From Cerasicoccus sp. TK19100 (GTDB lineage: Bacteria; Verrucomicrobiota; Verrucomicrobiia; Opitutales; Cerasicoccaceae), in assembly GCF_027257155.1 (NCBI RefSeq), contig NZ_JAPWDU010000001.1, forward strand, positions 496,001-560,000: 64,000 nt of DNA, read 5' to 3'. Shown in pieces: positions 16,670 to 26,121 of the stretch. The notes beneath the pieces were generated by a model that was not told the origin of the DNA, made no database searches, and worked only from the letters and a program-made list of their open reading frames with translations. How positions within the stretch are numbered: the first letter of the stretch is position 1; the number at the start of each line of letters is the position of its first letter. The position numbers and the translations under genes were made by a program.

Positions 16670-17512
16670 TCAAAATCCAATCAGCGTCACGCCCTTTTGT
16701 TTGGCGCTGGCGAGTACATTTGCCTTGTCGAGCATGATGACGTTGTTCGCCTCCAAGGCGGCGGCTTTGATGCCGTGTTCGGCCATGGTTTCGAGCGTCT
16801 TCTCGCCAAAGACGGGGACGTCGAAACGATAGTCTTGCTTGGGCTTCACGGTCTTGATGAACAGGGTTTCCTTGGCACCGAAACTGCCGGCGCGCTGGAG
16901 CATGTCGTCAGTGCCTTCGAAGGCTTCGACGGCGACCACTGTGCCCCGGCTGACGACCACTCCCTGGCCCACGTCGAGGCGCGCCATCTCACGGCAAATG
17001 TGCACGCCGTGCTGGAGTGAGTCGGCGTCGGGCTGAAACTTGCCCGCGGTCATGACGCCGGTATCGGCCATTTGGTCGTCGAGGAAGGCGCGGGCATCGA
17101 GGAGCTGGCAGCCGATTTTGGCCATCTCTTCGGCCAGCGCACCAAAAATCGTCTCGGCGTTGCGCCGCTTGAGCTTTGCCAGCAACGTGACGGCCTTTAA
17201 GTCGGGGTGCAGGCCATCGAATAAACGCCTTGGCGTGATCTGCCCGACCATCATCGATGAGCGTGCGCCAAAGCGCTTGAGCGCCTTGAGCATGTGGCCG
17301 ACTTGGCCGACTTTGATCATCGCGCGCTCGCTCTCGGCAAAGCTTTCGAAGAGGTCCAGCCGCGTCTCACCCTCGAAGGCAATGAGCCGCACGGGTACGC
17401 CGGCTTGGCGAAGCCGCTCGACCGTGAGCACCGGGTAAAGGCGCTGGCCAGCGATGACCGCCACCGGTTGGGCAGGGTCAAAATCGGCGGGCAGGAAACG
17501 GGAGAGCGACAC
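16670..17512 (-). CDS. lpxI: UDP-2,3-diacylglucosamine diphosphatase LpxI
   Basis: LpxI hydrolyses UDP-2,3-diacylglucosamine to lipid X in lipid A synthesis, in place of LpxH. The C-terminal catalytic domain is clear: GQGVVVSRGTVVAVEAFEGT, then KPKQDYRFDVPVFG, both diagnostic of this family (formerly DUF1009). The 280 residues match the family length. The start is GTG, overlapping the TAG stop of the upstream FecR-like gene by one base, so the genes are translationally linked. It implies a lipopolysaccharide-bearing outer membrane. Confidence 0.92.
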   Translation of the reverse strand: MSLSRFLPADFDPAQPVAVIAGQRLYPVLTVERLRQAGVPVRLIAFEGETRLDLFESFAESERAMIKVGQVGHMLKALKRFGARSSMMVGQITPRRLFDGLHPDLKAVTLLAKLKRRNAETIFGALAEEMAKIGCQLLDARAFLDDQMADTGVMTAGKFQPDADSLQHGVHICREMARLDVGQGVVVSRGTVVAVEAFEGTDDMLQRAGSFGAKETLFIKTVKPKQDYRFDVPVFGEKTLETMAEHGIKAAALEANNVIMLDKANVLASAKQKGVTLIGF

Positions 17513-18252
17513 TAGAGCTTCGTCGAGTTAAACGGTTTGCTGCTTTGAACCGAGGTCGGCAGCAGGCGGACGGGCAGGATCGCGCCGTCTTTCGTCTGGA
17601 AATACCAGCGGCGGCGCGCGGTGATGGCGTGGTCGCTCAGCGGCTGCCATTCCTGGATCAGCGCGTCGGTGATTGGGCGAATGCGGTTGCCGGGCTCCAG
17701 CACGTGCGCTTGCAGGCGGTAGCTTTGGTTGAGCAACTGATTCTCGCCGTGAATCGATACGCTGCCTCGTCCGTCGAGGATGGCAACTTCCTGCTCCACC
17801 GATTGCGAAATGACGACGGCTGCGCGGGCGTTGATCGAGGTGCTGATGCCGTCCTTGAGCTTAATCGTCAGCTCAGAGATCGGGTTCGGATCACGCTGGC
17901 TGACGGCGATTAGCCCTTCAAGCAGGGAGATTTTCAGCACCGAGCGGCTCGGCTCGAAGTCGAAGTCGTCCGGTCGTGAGTCGAACGGCGTTTGCTGGAA
18001 TTCGTCGACAACCAGGCGCGTTCTTGGCGAAAGGTAAAGGCTCACGCCGTTGGAAAAAACAATTGCCGCAAAGCCGTTGGCCTCGGTGTTTATCTCCAAG
18101 CCCGTCGGCTCGAAAGCCTGCCCCATGGCGAGTGATTCGCCGCCTTTCGTCGCTTGGGCGTTGGCCAGGCTGTCGAGCACAGCCACCCCGTCCGCCGCGT
18201 GCAGGGACGCCGCGAAGAGCAGGGTGGCGAGAATGGCTTGGAATAGGCGCAT
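17512..18252 (-). CDS. Secreted FecR-like domain protein
   Basis: The 246-residue product starts with a signal peptide (MRLFQAILATLLFAASLHA). The body reads like a FecR-type beta domain: AFEPTGLEINTEANGFAAIV and FSNGVSLYLSPRTRLVVDEF, that is, a threshold for artificial features of the form G..i.t...g.a.i.f..G....l.p.t.l. This suggests a periplasmic structural or sensory role. It lies between leuS (three bases upstream) and lpxI on the same strand. No sigma factor is nearby. Confidence 0.65.
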   Translation of the reverse strand: MRLFQAILATLLFAASLHAADGVAVLDSLANAQATKGGESLAMGQAFEPTGLEINTEANGFAAIVFSNGVSLYLSPRTRLVVDEFQQTPFDSRPDDFDFEPSRSVLKISLLEGLIAVSQRDPNPISELTIKLKDGISTSINARAAVVISQSVEQEVAILDGRGSVSIHGENQLLNQSYRLQAHVLEPGNRIRPITDALIQEWQPLSDHAITARRRWYFQTKDGAILPVRLLPTSVQSSKPFNSTKL

Positions 18253-18255
18253 GGC

Positions 18256-20880
18256 TTATTTAACGACCAGGTTGACGATGCGGCCCGGCACGTAAATTTC
18301 CTTCACGATGTTTTTGCCGTCGGTGTGCGACTTGACGGAGTCCAGCGCTTTGGCGGCAGCAATGGCGTCATCCTTGGCAATGTCCTTGGCTACTTCCAGG
18401 TTGCCGCGCAGCTTGCCGTTGACTTGGACCATCAGCTTCATCGTGTCCGAGACCAGCTTGGATTCGTCGTGCTTGGGCCAGGGCGCGTTGGCGATCGCGG
18501 GCTGCTCGCCGAGGCGTTCCCAGAGCTCTTCCGCGATGTGCGGTGCCAGCGGTGCCAGCAGTTGCAGGAAGGTCTTGGCCGAGGTAATGTTGAGCTTCTC
18601 GGCTTTGGCAAACTGGTTGATGCAGGTCATCATCTGCGAGATCGCGGTGTTGAAGCCAAGACTCTCGTAGTCACTGGTGACCTTTTTAATCGTGGCATGG
18701 AGCGCGCGCGCGGTATCGGCGTCGTCCTCGTCGTTGCCCAGCTTGGGCGCGGGTTCGCCGTCGTCGCCGATGAACGTGCGCCAGACCTTTTTCAAGAAAC
18801 GGTCGATGCCCATGATGCCGTCGGTGTTCCAAGGCTTCATGGCTTCCAGCGGCCCGAGGAACATCAAATACAGGCGCATCGCGTCGGCACCGTGGTCGGC
18901 AATGACGACGTCCGGGTTGACCACGTTACCGCGGCTCTTGGACATTTTTTCGCCGTCTTCGCCCAGGATAATCCCTTGGTGGAACAGCTTCTTGAACGGC
19001 TCCTTCGTCTTGAGCACGCCGATGTCGTGCAGGAACAGGTGCCAGAAGCGTGCGTAAAGCAGGTGCAGCACGGCGTGTTCGGCGCCGCCCACGTAGAGGT
19101 CGGGCGTTTGCCAGTATTCCTCGACTTGCGGGTCGATGATGAAGTCCGGGTTCTGCGGGTCCATGTAGCGCAGGTAATACCAGCACGAGCCGGCCCATTG
19201 CGGCATGGTGTTGGTCTCGCGCTGAGCGGCTACCCAATCCTCACCGGGGCACTCGGTCAACTGCTCGATGCCGTCGACGATCTTTACGTGTGGTTCGGTT
19301 GCGCCAGTCTTCAAATTCAGCCACACGTTGACCCACTCACTGGACTTGGCCAGCGGGCTCTCGCCGGTGCCAGTGGGCTGGTAAGACTCCACCTCGGGCA
19401 GCGTCAACGGCAGGTAATGCGTGGGCACGGCTACGGCGTAAAGCGTCTCGCCTTCGATGACGCAGGTCACGGGGTCGAGAGGCAAGTCCGTCGTCAGTTC
19501 GCTCTTTTCGACGGACTTCAGCTTGGCGTAGTCCTGCTCAGTGAGCCACAGGATCGGGAAGGGCTCACCCCAATAACGCTGACGTGAGAACAACCAGTCG
19601 CGCAGCTTGTAGTTAACGGCTTCCTTGCCGGCTTGTTTGGCTTCCAGCTCGCCAATGATCTTGGCTTTGGCGTCGGCCACGTTGAGGCCGTTCAGGATCT
19701 CGGAATTAATGAGCTTGCCGTCGCCGGTATAGGCCTCGGTCAAGGAACCATCGCCATCCTTATTTTCGATGACCTGCACGATCTCCAGTCCGAACTCCTT
19801 CGCAAATTCGAAGTCGCGCTCGTCGTGCGCGGGGACGGCCATGATTGCGCCCGTGCCGTAGGTGATCAGCACGTAGTCGGCTACCCACACGGGGATTTTG
19901 TTGCCGTTCACTGGGTTGATCGCAAAGCCGCCCGTAAAGACGCCGGTCTTCTCCTTGGACAGCTCGGCGCGCTCCAGGTCGCTCTTGCTCTTGGCCTTTT
20001 CGACGTAGGCTTCGACGGCGTCGCGCTGTGCGTCGGTGGTGATTTTCGCCAGCAGCGGGTGCTCGGGCGCAACGACCATGTAGGTCGCGCCGAATAGGGT
20101 GTCCGGGCGGGTGGTGAAAACGCGCAGCTTCGCGTCGACGCCGTCCAGAGCAAAGTCGACCTCAGCGCCGGTGCTGCGGCCAATCCAGTTGGTCTGCAGG
20201 CGCTTGGTTGAGTCGGGCCAGTCAACGTCCTTCAAGCCGGCGAGCAGCTTGTCCGCATACTTGGTGATGCGCAGGACCCATTGGCGCAGCGGACGGCGCT
20301 CCACGGGGAAGCTGCCACGCTCGGAGCGCGGACCTTCGGGTGTGTTGAGGACTTCTTCGTTGGCCAGCACGGTGCCCAGCTCCGGGCAATACCACACGGG
20401 CTTTTCGTCGACGTAGGCCAGGCCATGCTTAAACAGCTGGGCGAAGATCCACTGCGTCCATTTGAAGTAAGTCGGGTCGGTGGTGTTTACTTCGCGGTCC
20501 CAATCGTAGGTCAGGCCGATCTGCTTCAGCTGACGCTTAAAGTTCTCAATGTTCTCCGCAGTGACCTCGGCGGGGGGGCGGCCGGTCTTGATCGCAAACT
20601 GCTCAGTGGGTAGGCCAAAGGCGTCCCAGCCCATCGGGTGCAGGACGTTGAAGCCCTGCGACTTTTTCAGCCGCTTGAGCGCGTCGGTGGCGGTGTAACC
20701 CTCGGGGTGGCCGATATGCAGGCCCGCGCCGGACGGGTAGGGAAACATGTCCAGTAGGTAATACTTGGGCGCGGCTTGGTCGCCAGCGGCCGGAGTCGGC
20801 GCGGCGAAGGTCTTGTTGTCGGCCCAGTAGTTTTGCCACTTGGGTTCGATTTCTGCTGGTTGGTAATCGGCGGTTTTCAT
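18256..20880 (-). CDS. leuS: Leucyl-tRNA synthetase
   Basis: This is a class I synthetase of 874 residues, full length for bacteria. It has the HIGH region [16 protein letters not shown], the CP1 editing domain with its Thr-rich site ([16 protein letters not shown]) and [15 protein letters not shown]. The KMSKS loop is [15 protein letters not shown]. The C terminus holds the anticodon-binding helices and the small mobile domain. It heads a same-strand run with the FecR-like gene and lpxI. The large antisense frames across it are shadows of GC-rich coding sequence. Confidence 0.96.
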   Translation of the reverse strand: MKTADYQPAEIEPKWQNYWADNKTFAAPTPAAGDQAAPKYYLLDMFPYPSGAGLHIGHPEGYTATDALKRLKKSQGFNVLHPMGWDAFGLPTEQFAIKTGRPPAEVTAENIENFKRQLKQIGLTYDWDREVNTTDPTYFKWTQWIFAQLFKHGLAYVDEKPVWYCPELGTVLANEEVLNTPEGPRSERGSFPVERRPLRQWVLRITKYADKLLAGLKDVDWPDSTKRLQTNWIGRSTGAEVDFALDGVDAKLRVFTTRPDTLFGATYMVVAPEHPLLAKITTDAQRDAVEAYVEKAKSKSDLERAELSKEKTGVFTGGFAINPVNGNKIPVWVADYVLITYGTGAIMAVPAHDERDFEFAKEFGLEIVQVIENKDGDGSLTEAYTGDGKLINSEILNGLNVADAKAKIIGELEAKQAGKEAVNYKLRDWLFSRQRYWGEPFPILWLTEQDYAKLKSVEKSELTTDLPLDPVTCVIEGETLYAVAVPTHYLPLTLPEVESYQPTGTGESPLAKSSEWVNVWLNLKTGATEPHVKIVDGIEQLTECPGEDWVAAQRETNTMPQWAGSCWYYLRYMDPQNPDFIIDPQVEEYWQTPDLYVGGAEHAVLHLLYARFWHLFLHDIGVLKTKEPFKKLFHQGIILGEDGEKMSKSRGNVVNPDVVIADHGADAMRLYLMFLGPLEAMKPWNTDGIMGIDRFLKKVWRTFIGDDGEPAPKLGNDEDDADTARALHATIKKVTSDYESLGFNTAISQMMTCINQFAKAEKLNITSAKTFLQLLAPLAPHIAEELWERLGEQPAIANAPWPKHDESKLVSDTMKLMVQVNGKLRGNLEVAKDIAKDDAIAAAKALDSVKSHTDGKNIVKEIYVPGRIVNLVVK

Positions 20881-20953
20881 CGAGTTGATGGGAAACCGAC
20901 CGAGTTTGCCCCTTCCGGCGACGGCGTCAAGGGGGAGTTCGCTGGCAATGCTG

Positions 20954-23248
20954 CTAATTCTGACTCACTGCAAGTCTCGCAAAGAATGCTTCATCACTTT
21001 GGGCTATACTCTCAGCAATGTGGAATATGCCTCCTCCCAGAGCCTCAAGATGTACAGAAGAGGCGTCGGGACCGCTGACTCTCACAATCCCCATGTCAGG
21101 CCCTTGAGGTATGAAAGCGCTGACGGTCTCCCAAGGGCCTCTAAGTGAGTTGCTGACCTGAAGTTCGAAGTCATACGCGGTAGTGGCCTCGCTTAGGTTG
21201 AAATCAACAATCAATTTCCCAGCGCCAATGGTTGACGTTGGTTGAATGGTAAATCCGCTTGTGGAATCTGGCTCAAACAGGTTGGTCTCGAAGACATATT
21301 CTGAAAAATTGTTGCTTAGATCATGATCAACATTAGCCGAGGGTAGCAATTCGCTAGTCGGGTAGGCGTCACTTTCCTCCTGTAAGAACGCCCATTCCTC
21401 GTAGGGAGTCATCGGTCGCATAGTGGATTCCCAAGTTGTTTTTGCAAATGCACTAACCGGGAAATTTGGAATGGAGGCGGGATAGAGTATTAGTAGGTTT
21501 CCAGAGTTGTTTGCAAAAACTAACGATCCATTATGGTAGTTTATAAGTTTGGCAAAAATGACCCGTTCCAATTTGCTGCATCGATAAAATGCAGTCGAAT
21601 TTACCTTCTCGACAGACTCTCCTATCGTGATCGTCATTAGGTTCTTGGCATAAGAGAATGCATAATCATCGATAGTGATTGTGCTGCTTGGTATTTTATA
21701 TACTCCGCTTTTACCAGGTGGATACCTATGTAATGTTTCCAAGGATTTATCAAATAATACGCCATCCAAGCTCGCGTAATATGGATTTTCCGGGTCAACA
21801 GTAATACTAATTAACGAACTGCATGCATCGACAACATTTTCCTCAATTACCGTCAATTTAGGGATCTCGAGTCTTTGTAGGCTACTGCAACCGAAAAACG
21901 CACTGTTCTCAACCAGTTCTAAATTTTCGGGAAGCGAAATGTGGATGATGTCTTTGCAGCCGTAAAAAGCGTAATTACGAATCGTTTTTACCGACTCAGG
22001 AATGATGTATTCGCCAGACTTTGTAACCGGACAGGCTAACAATTCGGTTTGATCGGTATTAAAGAGAACATTATCGATGGCGGTGTAAAATGTATTGTCT
22101 GGATCAACCGTGATCTCCATCAAGTCATAATTGTGGCCAAATACCACTGTGTCTATGAAAGACACATTTTTTGGAATATGGATGCTCTTTAATTTTTCAC
22201 ATCCTACAAAAGCAACACCCCTGATTTGGGTGAGCGAATTGGGTAATGTGATGCTTTCTAGATTCGTGCATTCTATGAAAGTGTATGATCCAATTGTTGT
22301 CACCCCTTCGGGGATATCAATTGAAGACAAAAGCTTGCAGGAAGCAAATCCGCTGATTTCAGTGATGCCTTCAGGCAGGGTTATGCTGGTCAACTTTGCA
22401 CAAGAACTGAATGCTGACCTTAAATCTGTGACGCCATGAGGAACATTATAATGCCCCTGACGATTTAGTGGATAACGAATGAGTTTGCTCAAAGATTTAT
22501 TGAATAACACGCCATCGATACTGGCATAATTCGGGTTGTCAGGATGGACCGTTATTTGGTTTAGGCTATGACAGTTATTAAAAGGTGAGTCCGGTATGTT
22601 TGTTAGGTTTGGGCCAATGACTACCTCAGAGACTAAAGCGCAATCTGAAAAGGAATTATAATCAAAATTGGTGACTGATTCAGGTATCTCAAATGAACCC
22701 GATCTTGCATGCGGCAGCTTTATTAATTTTGTTTCATCTTTAGAATATACGACGCCGTTCACACTGCGCATTGAAGCGTTTGATGCACTAATATATATGT
22801 TTGCTATTTTGGGGCACTGAAAAAATGCTCGACTGCCGAGGCCAGAAAGCTTTTCACCAATGTAGACGTCTTCTAAATTCTCACAATAACTAGCAGCTGA
22901 GAATACTGATCCTGTGACATTATCTGGTATTACGAGTTCTGTAATTCCATTGCAGCCGTAGAATGCATTGCTCCCTATGTAAGTTATACTATCCGGGAGT
23001 ATGAAATTTGATATCTGTGTGCATTTATAAAATGCATACAAGTCGATACTTTTGACCGGAAACCCTTCAATCATTTCTGGTATAATCACCTCTCCGGTAG
23101 CATCACGATTACAATGAGTGATGGTAACGCGGGAGTTCCTTATTTCATAATCTAGTACGATATTGGAATCGGGCACGGCATATTGCCCAGCGTGTGATAA
23201 AGCAGACCAGCCGATCGTGATTATAGCGAATAAGAGCAATAGCCTCAT
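20954..23248 (-). CDS. Secreted BspA-type leucine-rich-repeat protein, AT-rich
   Basis: This is a large surface or secreted protein made of about 15 LRR_5 (BspA-type) repeats with the core ITLPEG..I....F..C..L. Typical repeats read [13 protein letters not shown] and [12 protein letters not shown]. Interleaved segments of the form [16 protein letters not shown] mark a known spacer in this family. I start at the ATG at 23248, preceded by AAGG and followed by a signal peptide ([15 protein letters not shown]). The end has a beta domain ([11 protein letters not shown]) often seen at C termini of verrucomicrobial exported proteins. BspA proteins bind host or matrix ligands. The gene is much richer in A and T than leuS next to it. 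Confidence 0.85.
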   Translation of the reverse strand: MRLLLLFAIITIGWSALSHAGQYAVPDSNIVLDYEIRNSRVTITHCNRDATGEVIIPEMIEGFPVKSIDLYAFYKCTQISNFILPDSITYIGSNAFYGCNGITELVIPDNVTGSVFSAASYCENLEDVYIGEKLSGLGSRAFFQCPKIANIYISASNASMRSVNGVVYSKDETKLIKLPHARSGSFEIPESVTNFDYNSFSDCALVSEVVIGPNLTNIPDSPFNNCHSLNQITVHPDNPNYASIDGVLFNKSLSKLIRYPLNRQGHYNVPHGVTDLRSAFSSCAKLTSITLPEGITEISGFASCKLLSSIDIPEGVTTIGSYTFIECTNLESITLPNSLTQIRGVAFVGCEKLKSIHIPKNVSFIDTVVFGHNYDLMEITVDPDNTFYTAIDNVLFNTDQTELLACPVTKSGEYIIPESVKTIRNYAFYGCKDIIHISLPENLELVENSAFFGCSSLQRLEIPKLTVIEENVVDACSSLISITVDPENPYYASLDGVLFDKSLETLHRYPPGKSGVYKIPSSTITIDDYAFSYAKNLMTITIGESVEKVNSTAFYRCSKLERVIFAKLINYHNGSLVFANNSGNLLILYPASIPNFPVSAFAKTTWESTMRPMTPYEEWAFLQEESDAYPTSELLPSANVDHDLSNNFSEYVFETNLFEPDSTSGFTIQPTSTIGAGKLIVDFNLSEATTAYDFELQVSNSLRGPWETVSAFIPQGPDMGIVRVSGPDASSVHLEALGGGIFHIAESIAQSDEAFFARLAVSQN

Positions 23249-23333
23249 ACAAACCTTATGATCGGACAATAATCAAAATCTCAAGCAAATTTATACGATG
23301 AGACATGAATATAACATAGTTTATGTGTGACTA

Positions 23334-23684
23334 CTAATCGACAATCTCGGTTTCCAACGCCTTTAGTTCCCGCTTGAGTCGGCTGACTTTTTTGGAGCGA
23401 TCGATGAAGATTAATACGCCCAGCGCCAAGAGAATGGTCCCCATGATGGTGCAGCCCCAGAGTGCGGCGGGGTTGACTGCCACCAATGCGAAAAACTGCG
23501 TGATCGCGCCCGCCGCCAAGAGCGGCAAAGAATAGAGGGTGATGCCGTCGCGCTCTTCCTTGAGCTGCTGTTCGATGAGGTTTTTTGCTGGCACGTCGTG
23601 CAGAGGGACCTCGTCCCGGCGGTGCGCCTTCTCCCGGGCGAGGAGGCGGCGTTGCTTCTCCAGCAAATGAAAATCTTCGGCCAT
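23334..23684 (-). CDS. Small hypothetical membrane protein
   Basis: From the ATG at 23684 (MAEDFHLLEKQ) the product has 116 residues. A charged helical N terminus of about 50 residues comes first. Two membrane segments follow (LPLLAAGAITQFFALVAV and CTIMGTILLALGVLIFI), then a basic coiled tail. Upstream in-frame starts reach 23774 but add a non-hydrophobic, Cys-containing stretch. No family is recognised. Confidence 0.6.
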   Translation of the reverse strand: MAEDFHLLEKQRRLLAREKAHRRDEVPLHDVPAKNLIEQQLKEERDGITLYSLPLLAAGAITQFFALVAVNPAALWGCTIMGTILLALGVLIFIDRSKKVSRLKRELKALETEIVD

Positions 23685-23873
23685 GGTTGAAGCATAGCCA
23701 TACATCGGGCTCGGGCAAATTAATTTATCAAGCGGTGTCGCCTGCTCAGACCGTGGTGCACAATGCAAAATCATGCTGGTAATACCAACGCATGTTGCAT
23801 GGTCATGGGACGATTTTGTTGGTTAGCAAGGGTTTGGGGCACATGGCATGTGATTTGCGCCTAAGTATTCATT

Positions 23874-24062
23874 ATGTATGGATACCTGTTTACACTTCTT
23901 GCGCTCGTGGTTGCTTTCGGTGCCATCGCGATGTTATTCGCGATGCGGAGAAAGGGAGCCAGACATGAGCGAAAACCCCGGCTGGATGAGCGTAAGGGCA
24001 CTAGTCTGCGAGAACCAATTGCCGAGCAGCCGAATCTGAGCCAACACGGTCAAAGCCGCTAA
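23874..24062 (+). CDS. Very small membrane protein
   Basis: The 62-residue frame starts with ATG and one membrane segment (YLFTLLALVVAFGAIAMLF). A basic cytoplasmic tail follows. It ends 18 bases before the next small membrane protein, so the two could be an operon. No family is recognised. Confidence 0.45.
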   Translation: MYGYLFTLLALVVAFGAIAMLFAMRRKGARHERKPRLDERKGTSLREPIAEQPNLSQHGQSR

Positions 24063-24080
24063 CCCCCAAAGGAATTGATT

Positions 24081-24341
24081 ATGCCCAAACGCAAAACTAT
24101 TGATTTTCGTAAAGTTGAACGCTGGTTGATGATATTTGCAGTCGTGATGATTGTGCCATTCATTGTGTTGGCGTTGTTCTATCCGGTAAAAGCCATTCCC
24201 CTGTATGGTAAGCAGGTCGGGATGGGGCTTTTTGCGCTGATGTTTTACTTCAGTCTGCGTTATGAACGCCGAAGGGAAAAAGAGCGGAGAGAGCGCCGTG
24301 AGCATACGCCGATTGCCAACAAGGACGGGGCGCGATCTTAG
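24081..24341 (+). CDS. Small hypothetical membrane protein
   Basis: The ATG at 24081 is preceded by AAAGGAA at good spacing, which decides the start over the in-frame TTG at 24075. The 86 residues have two membrane segments (MIFAVVMIVPFIVLALFY and GMGLFALMFYFSL) and a strongly basic Arg/Glu tail. It follows another tiny membrane protein closely. No function can be assigned. Confidence 0.55.
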   Translation: MPKRKTIDFRKVERWLMIFAVVMIVPFIVLALFYPVKAIPLYGKQVGMGLFALMFYFSLRYERRREKERRERREHTPIANKDGARS

Positions 24342-24462
24342 GATCAGCAGAGACACAAAAGGAACCTGTTACGCTCCGCCACTCGATATTGTAGCGGGCA
24401 TGACATTTTCCTGACAAAGTCCTTACCGGGGGCTGACGACTTCCGACTGCGTTTACGCTAGA

Positions 24463-25887
24463 ATGGGCGGCATGAACCCATTCCATAAACAACTTCTCGT
24501 GTCGGCAGCGCTGGTTGCCGGTATTTTTGTGGCACCGCTTTCGGGCAAAAGTCCGGTGGCCAAGCCCCAGACCTTGCCTGCGGACATCATCACCGTGGAC
24601 GCCGCCCTGGACCGGCCCGTCGTTAATGCCAACCGCGATGAATCCGTCGTCGTGCAGATAAAAATCCGCCCGGACGAGATTATCAGCGACCGTGCGCGGC
24701 CCCCGGTCAACCTTTGCCTGGTGCTCGATAACTCGGGCTCGATGAACGGCGCGAAAATCCGCCAGGCGATCGCGGCGGCGCAGGAGGCGGTCAACCGGCT
24801 TGGCCCGCGCGACATGGTCTCCGTCATCACCTACAATAATTCGGCAAGCACGCTGGCTGAGGCCCAGTTTGCCGCCGCGAGCAACCGCGAGCGCATTCGC
24901 TCGGCACTCGCTGAAGTGCAGGCAGGCGGCGGCACGGCCATGTATGCGGGGCTCAACCGCGGGGCCTCCGAGCTGCGGCGTAAGCAGGACGAGGGCTACA
25001 TCAACCGCATTGTGCTGCTCTCCGATGGTCAGGCCAACGAAGGCCCGAGCACGGTGGAGGACTTCCGCGCACTGGCCAGCGTGTTCGCACGGGAAGACAT
25101 CGTGGTGAGCACGGTGGGCCTGGGCAACGGCTTCAATGAAGACGTCATGACTACGCTCGCGGACGCCGGGCAGGGGAACACCTATTTCGTGGAGAATGCC
25201 AAGGACCTGCCGCGTATCTTTGGCGCGGAGCTTGGGGAAACGCTGCGTGTTGCCGCGACGGATATCGAGATCATCATTAAGCCCAAGGACGGCGTGCGTA
25301 TTAAAAAGAGCCTCGGCCGCGAAGCCGAAATCGGCGAAGACTTTGCGCGCTTCCGCCTGCCGCAGGTGTATGGCGGCCACGATAAGTTTGCGCTACTGGA
25401 GCTGGATGCGCCAGTTGGTGCCGACGGCGAGACCCGCGATCTGGTCGACGTGCAGGTGCGCTATGTCCCGGTGAACAGTGGAACCGTCCGCGAGCAGGCG
25501 CTGTCCGTGCCGATTCGCTACGCAGCCGCCGAAGAAGAGGTGCACACCGCAGCCAACAAGGACGTTAGCATGGATGTCATCGAAAACAAAATTGTCGAGG
25601 CAACCATTGCGGGCATTGAATACTCTGATGCCAACCAAAACCAGGTCGGTGCGGCGAATTATCGCCAGGTCCGCGAGGAGATCAACCTAACCTACGGCTA
25701 CCTGGGTGACGACGCATTGGCTTCGGCCAACGCCAAGTTGGAGCAGGAGGCAAGCGTGCTGGATCGCGATGTCTATTCGTCCCGTGAGCGCCTGGCGAAC
25801 CGCCGGTTTGAATACCAGAGCAAGTATCAGCAGCCGACCGTGGTCGACGAGAATGGCCAACCCCTCAGCTCCGGCAGCACGAATTAA
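24463..25887 (+). CDS. Secreted von Willebrand factor A domain protein
   Basis: The 474-residue protein has a signal peptide and a vWFA domain. The MIDAS metal site is visible as LVLDNSGSMNG (DxSxS), with GGGTAMYAGL supplying the Thr and LSDGQANEG the Asp. VWA proteins bind partners through the metal. The C-terminal half is beta-rich, followed by a helical tail with repeated Ala/Glu stretches. A second ATG at 24472 (MNPFHKQ) would also leave the signal intact. It is flanked by non-coding DNA on the right and is probably a single unit. Confidence 0.85.
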   Translation: MGGMNPFHKQLLVSAALVAGIFVAPLSGKSPVAKPQTLPADIITVDAALDRPVVNANRDESVVVQIKIRPDEIISDRARPPVNLCLVLDNSGSMNGAKIRQAIAAAQEAVNRLGPRDMVSVITYNNSASTLAEAQFAAASNRERIRSALAEVQAGGGTAMYAGLNRGASELRRKQDEGYINRIVLLSDGQANEGPSTVEDFRALASVFAREDIVVSTVGLGNGFNEDVMTTLADAGQGNTYFVENAKDLPRIFGAELGETLRVAATDIEIIIKPKDGVRIKKSLGREAEIGEDFARFRLPQVYGGHDKFALLELDAPVGADGETRDLVDVQVRYVPVNSGTVREQALSVPIRYAAAEEEVHTAANKDVSMDVIENKIVEATIAGIEYSDANQNQVGAANYRQVREEINLTYGYLGDDALASANAKLEQEASVLDRDVYSSRERLANRRFEYQSKYQQPTVVDENGQPLSSGSTN

Positions 25888-25935
25888 TTCAAGCAGCCCA
25901 TGTTCTTTGGAGTAGCAAGGTAGAATTAACCAAGT

Positions 25936-25966
25936 GGCACGGTCATTTACTTAAAGTGACCGTGTC
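25936..25966. terminator. Hairpin after the vWA gene
   Basis: GGCACGGTCA (25936-25945) pairs with TGACCGTGTC (25957-25966, one wobble), then ATTTATT. The same right-arm word TGACCGTGCC recurs at 26043-26052, shortly before the histidine kinase gene, so an alternative longer fold is possible. Confidence 0.5.
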
Positions 25967-26121
25967 ATTTATTGAGTAGAGCCTGGTCATTGAGTGATGA
26001 TAACTGAAGGCATTCGCGTTCATGAGGTGGAGACACCCAGAAGTGACCGTGCCACGGGGCAGATGGCTGTTCAAATAGACGTTGCCGTGGGCGCATCCGG
26101 CCAGTTGATTAATTTAGTAGC

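Noticed and set aside
18325-19587. 420-residue open frame antisense to leuS
   Set aside because: Its low-complexity composition and complete overlap with an excellent leuS show that it is a GC-driven shadow.
24250-25380. 376-residue minus-strand open frame across the vWA gene
   Set aside because: The sense frame has clear MIDAS motifs and a signal peptide; the antisense frame has neither domain nor start signals.
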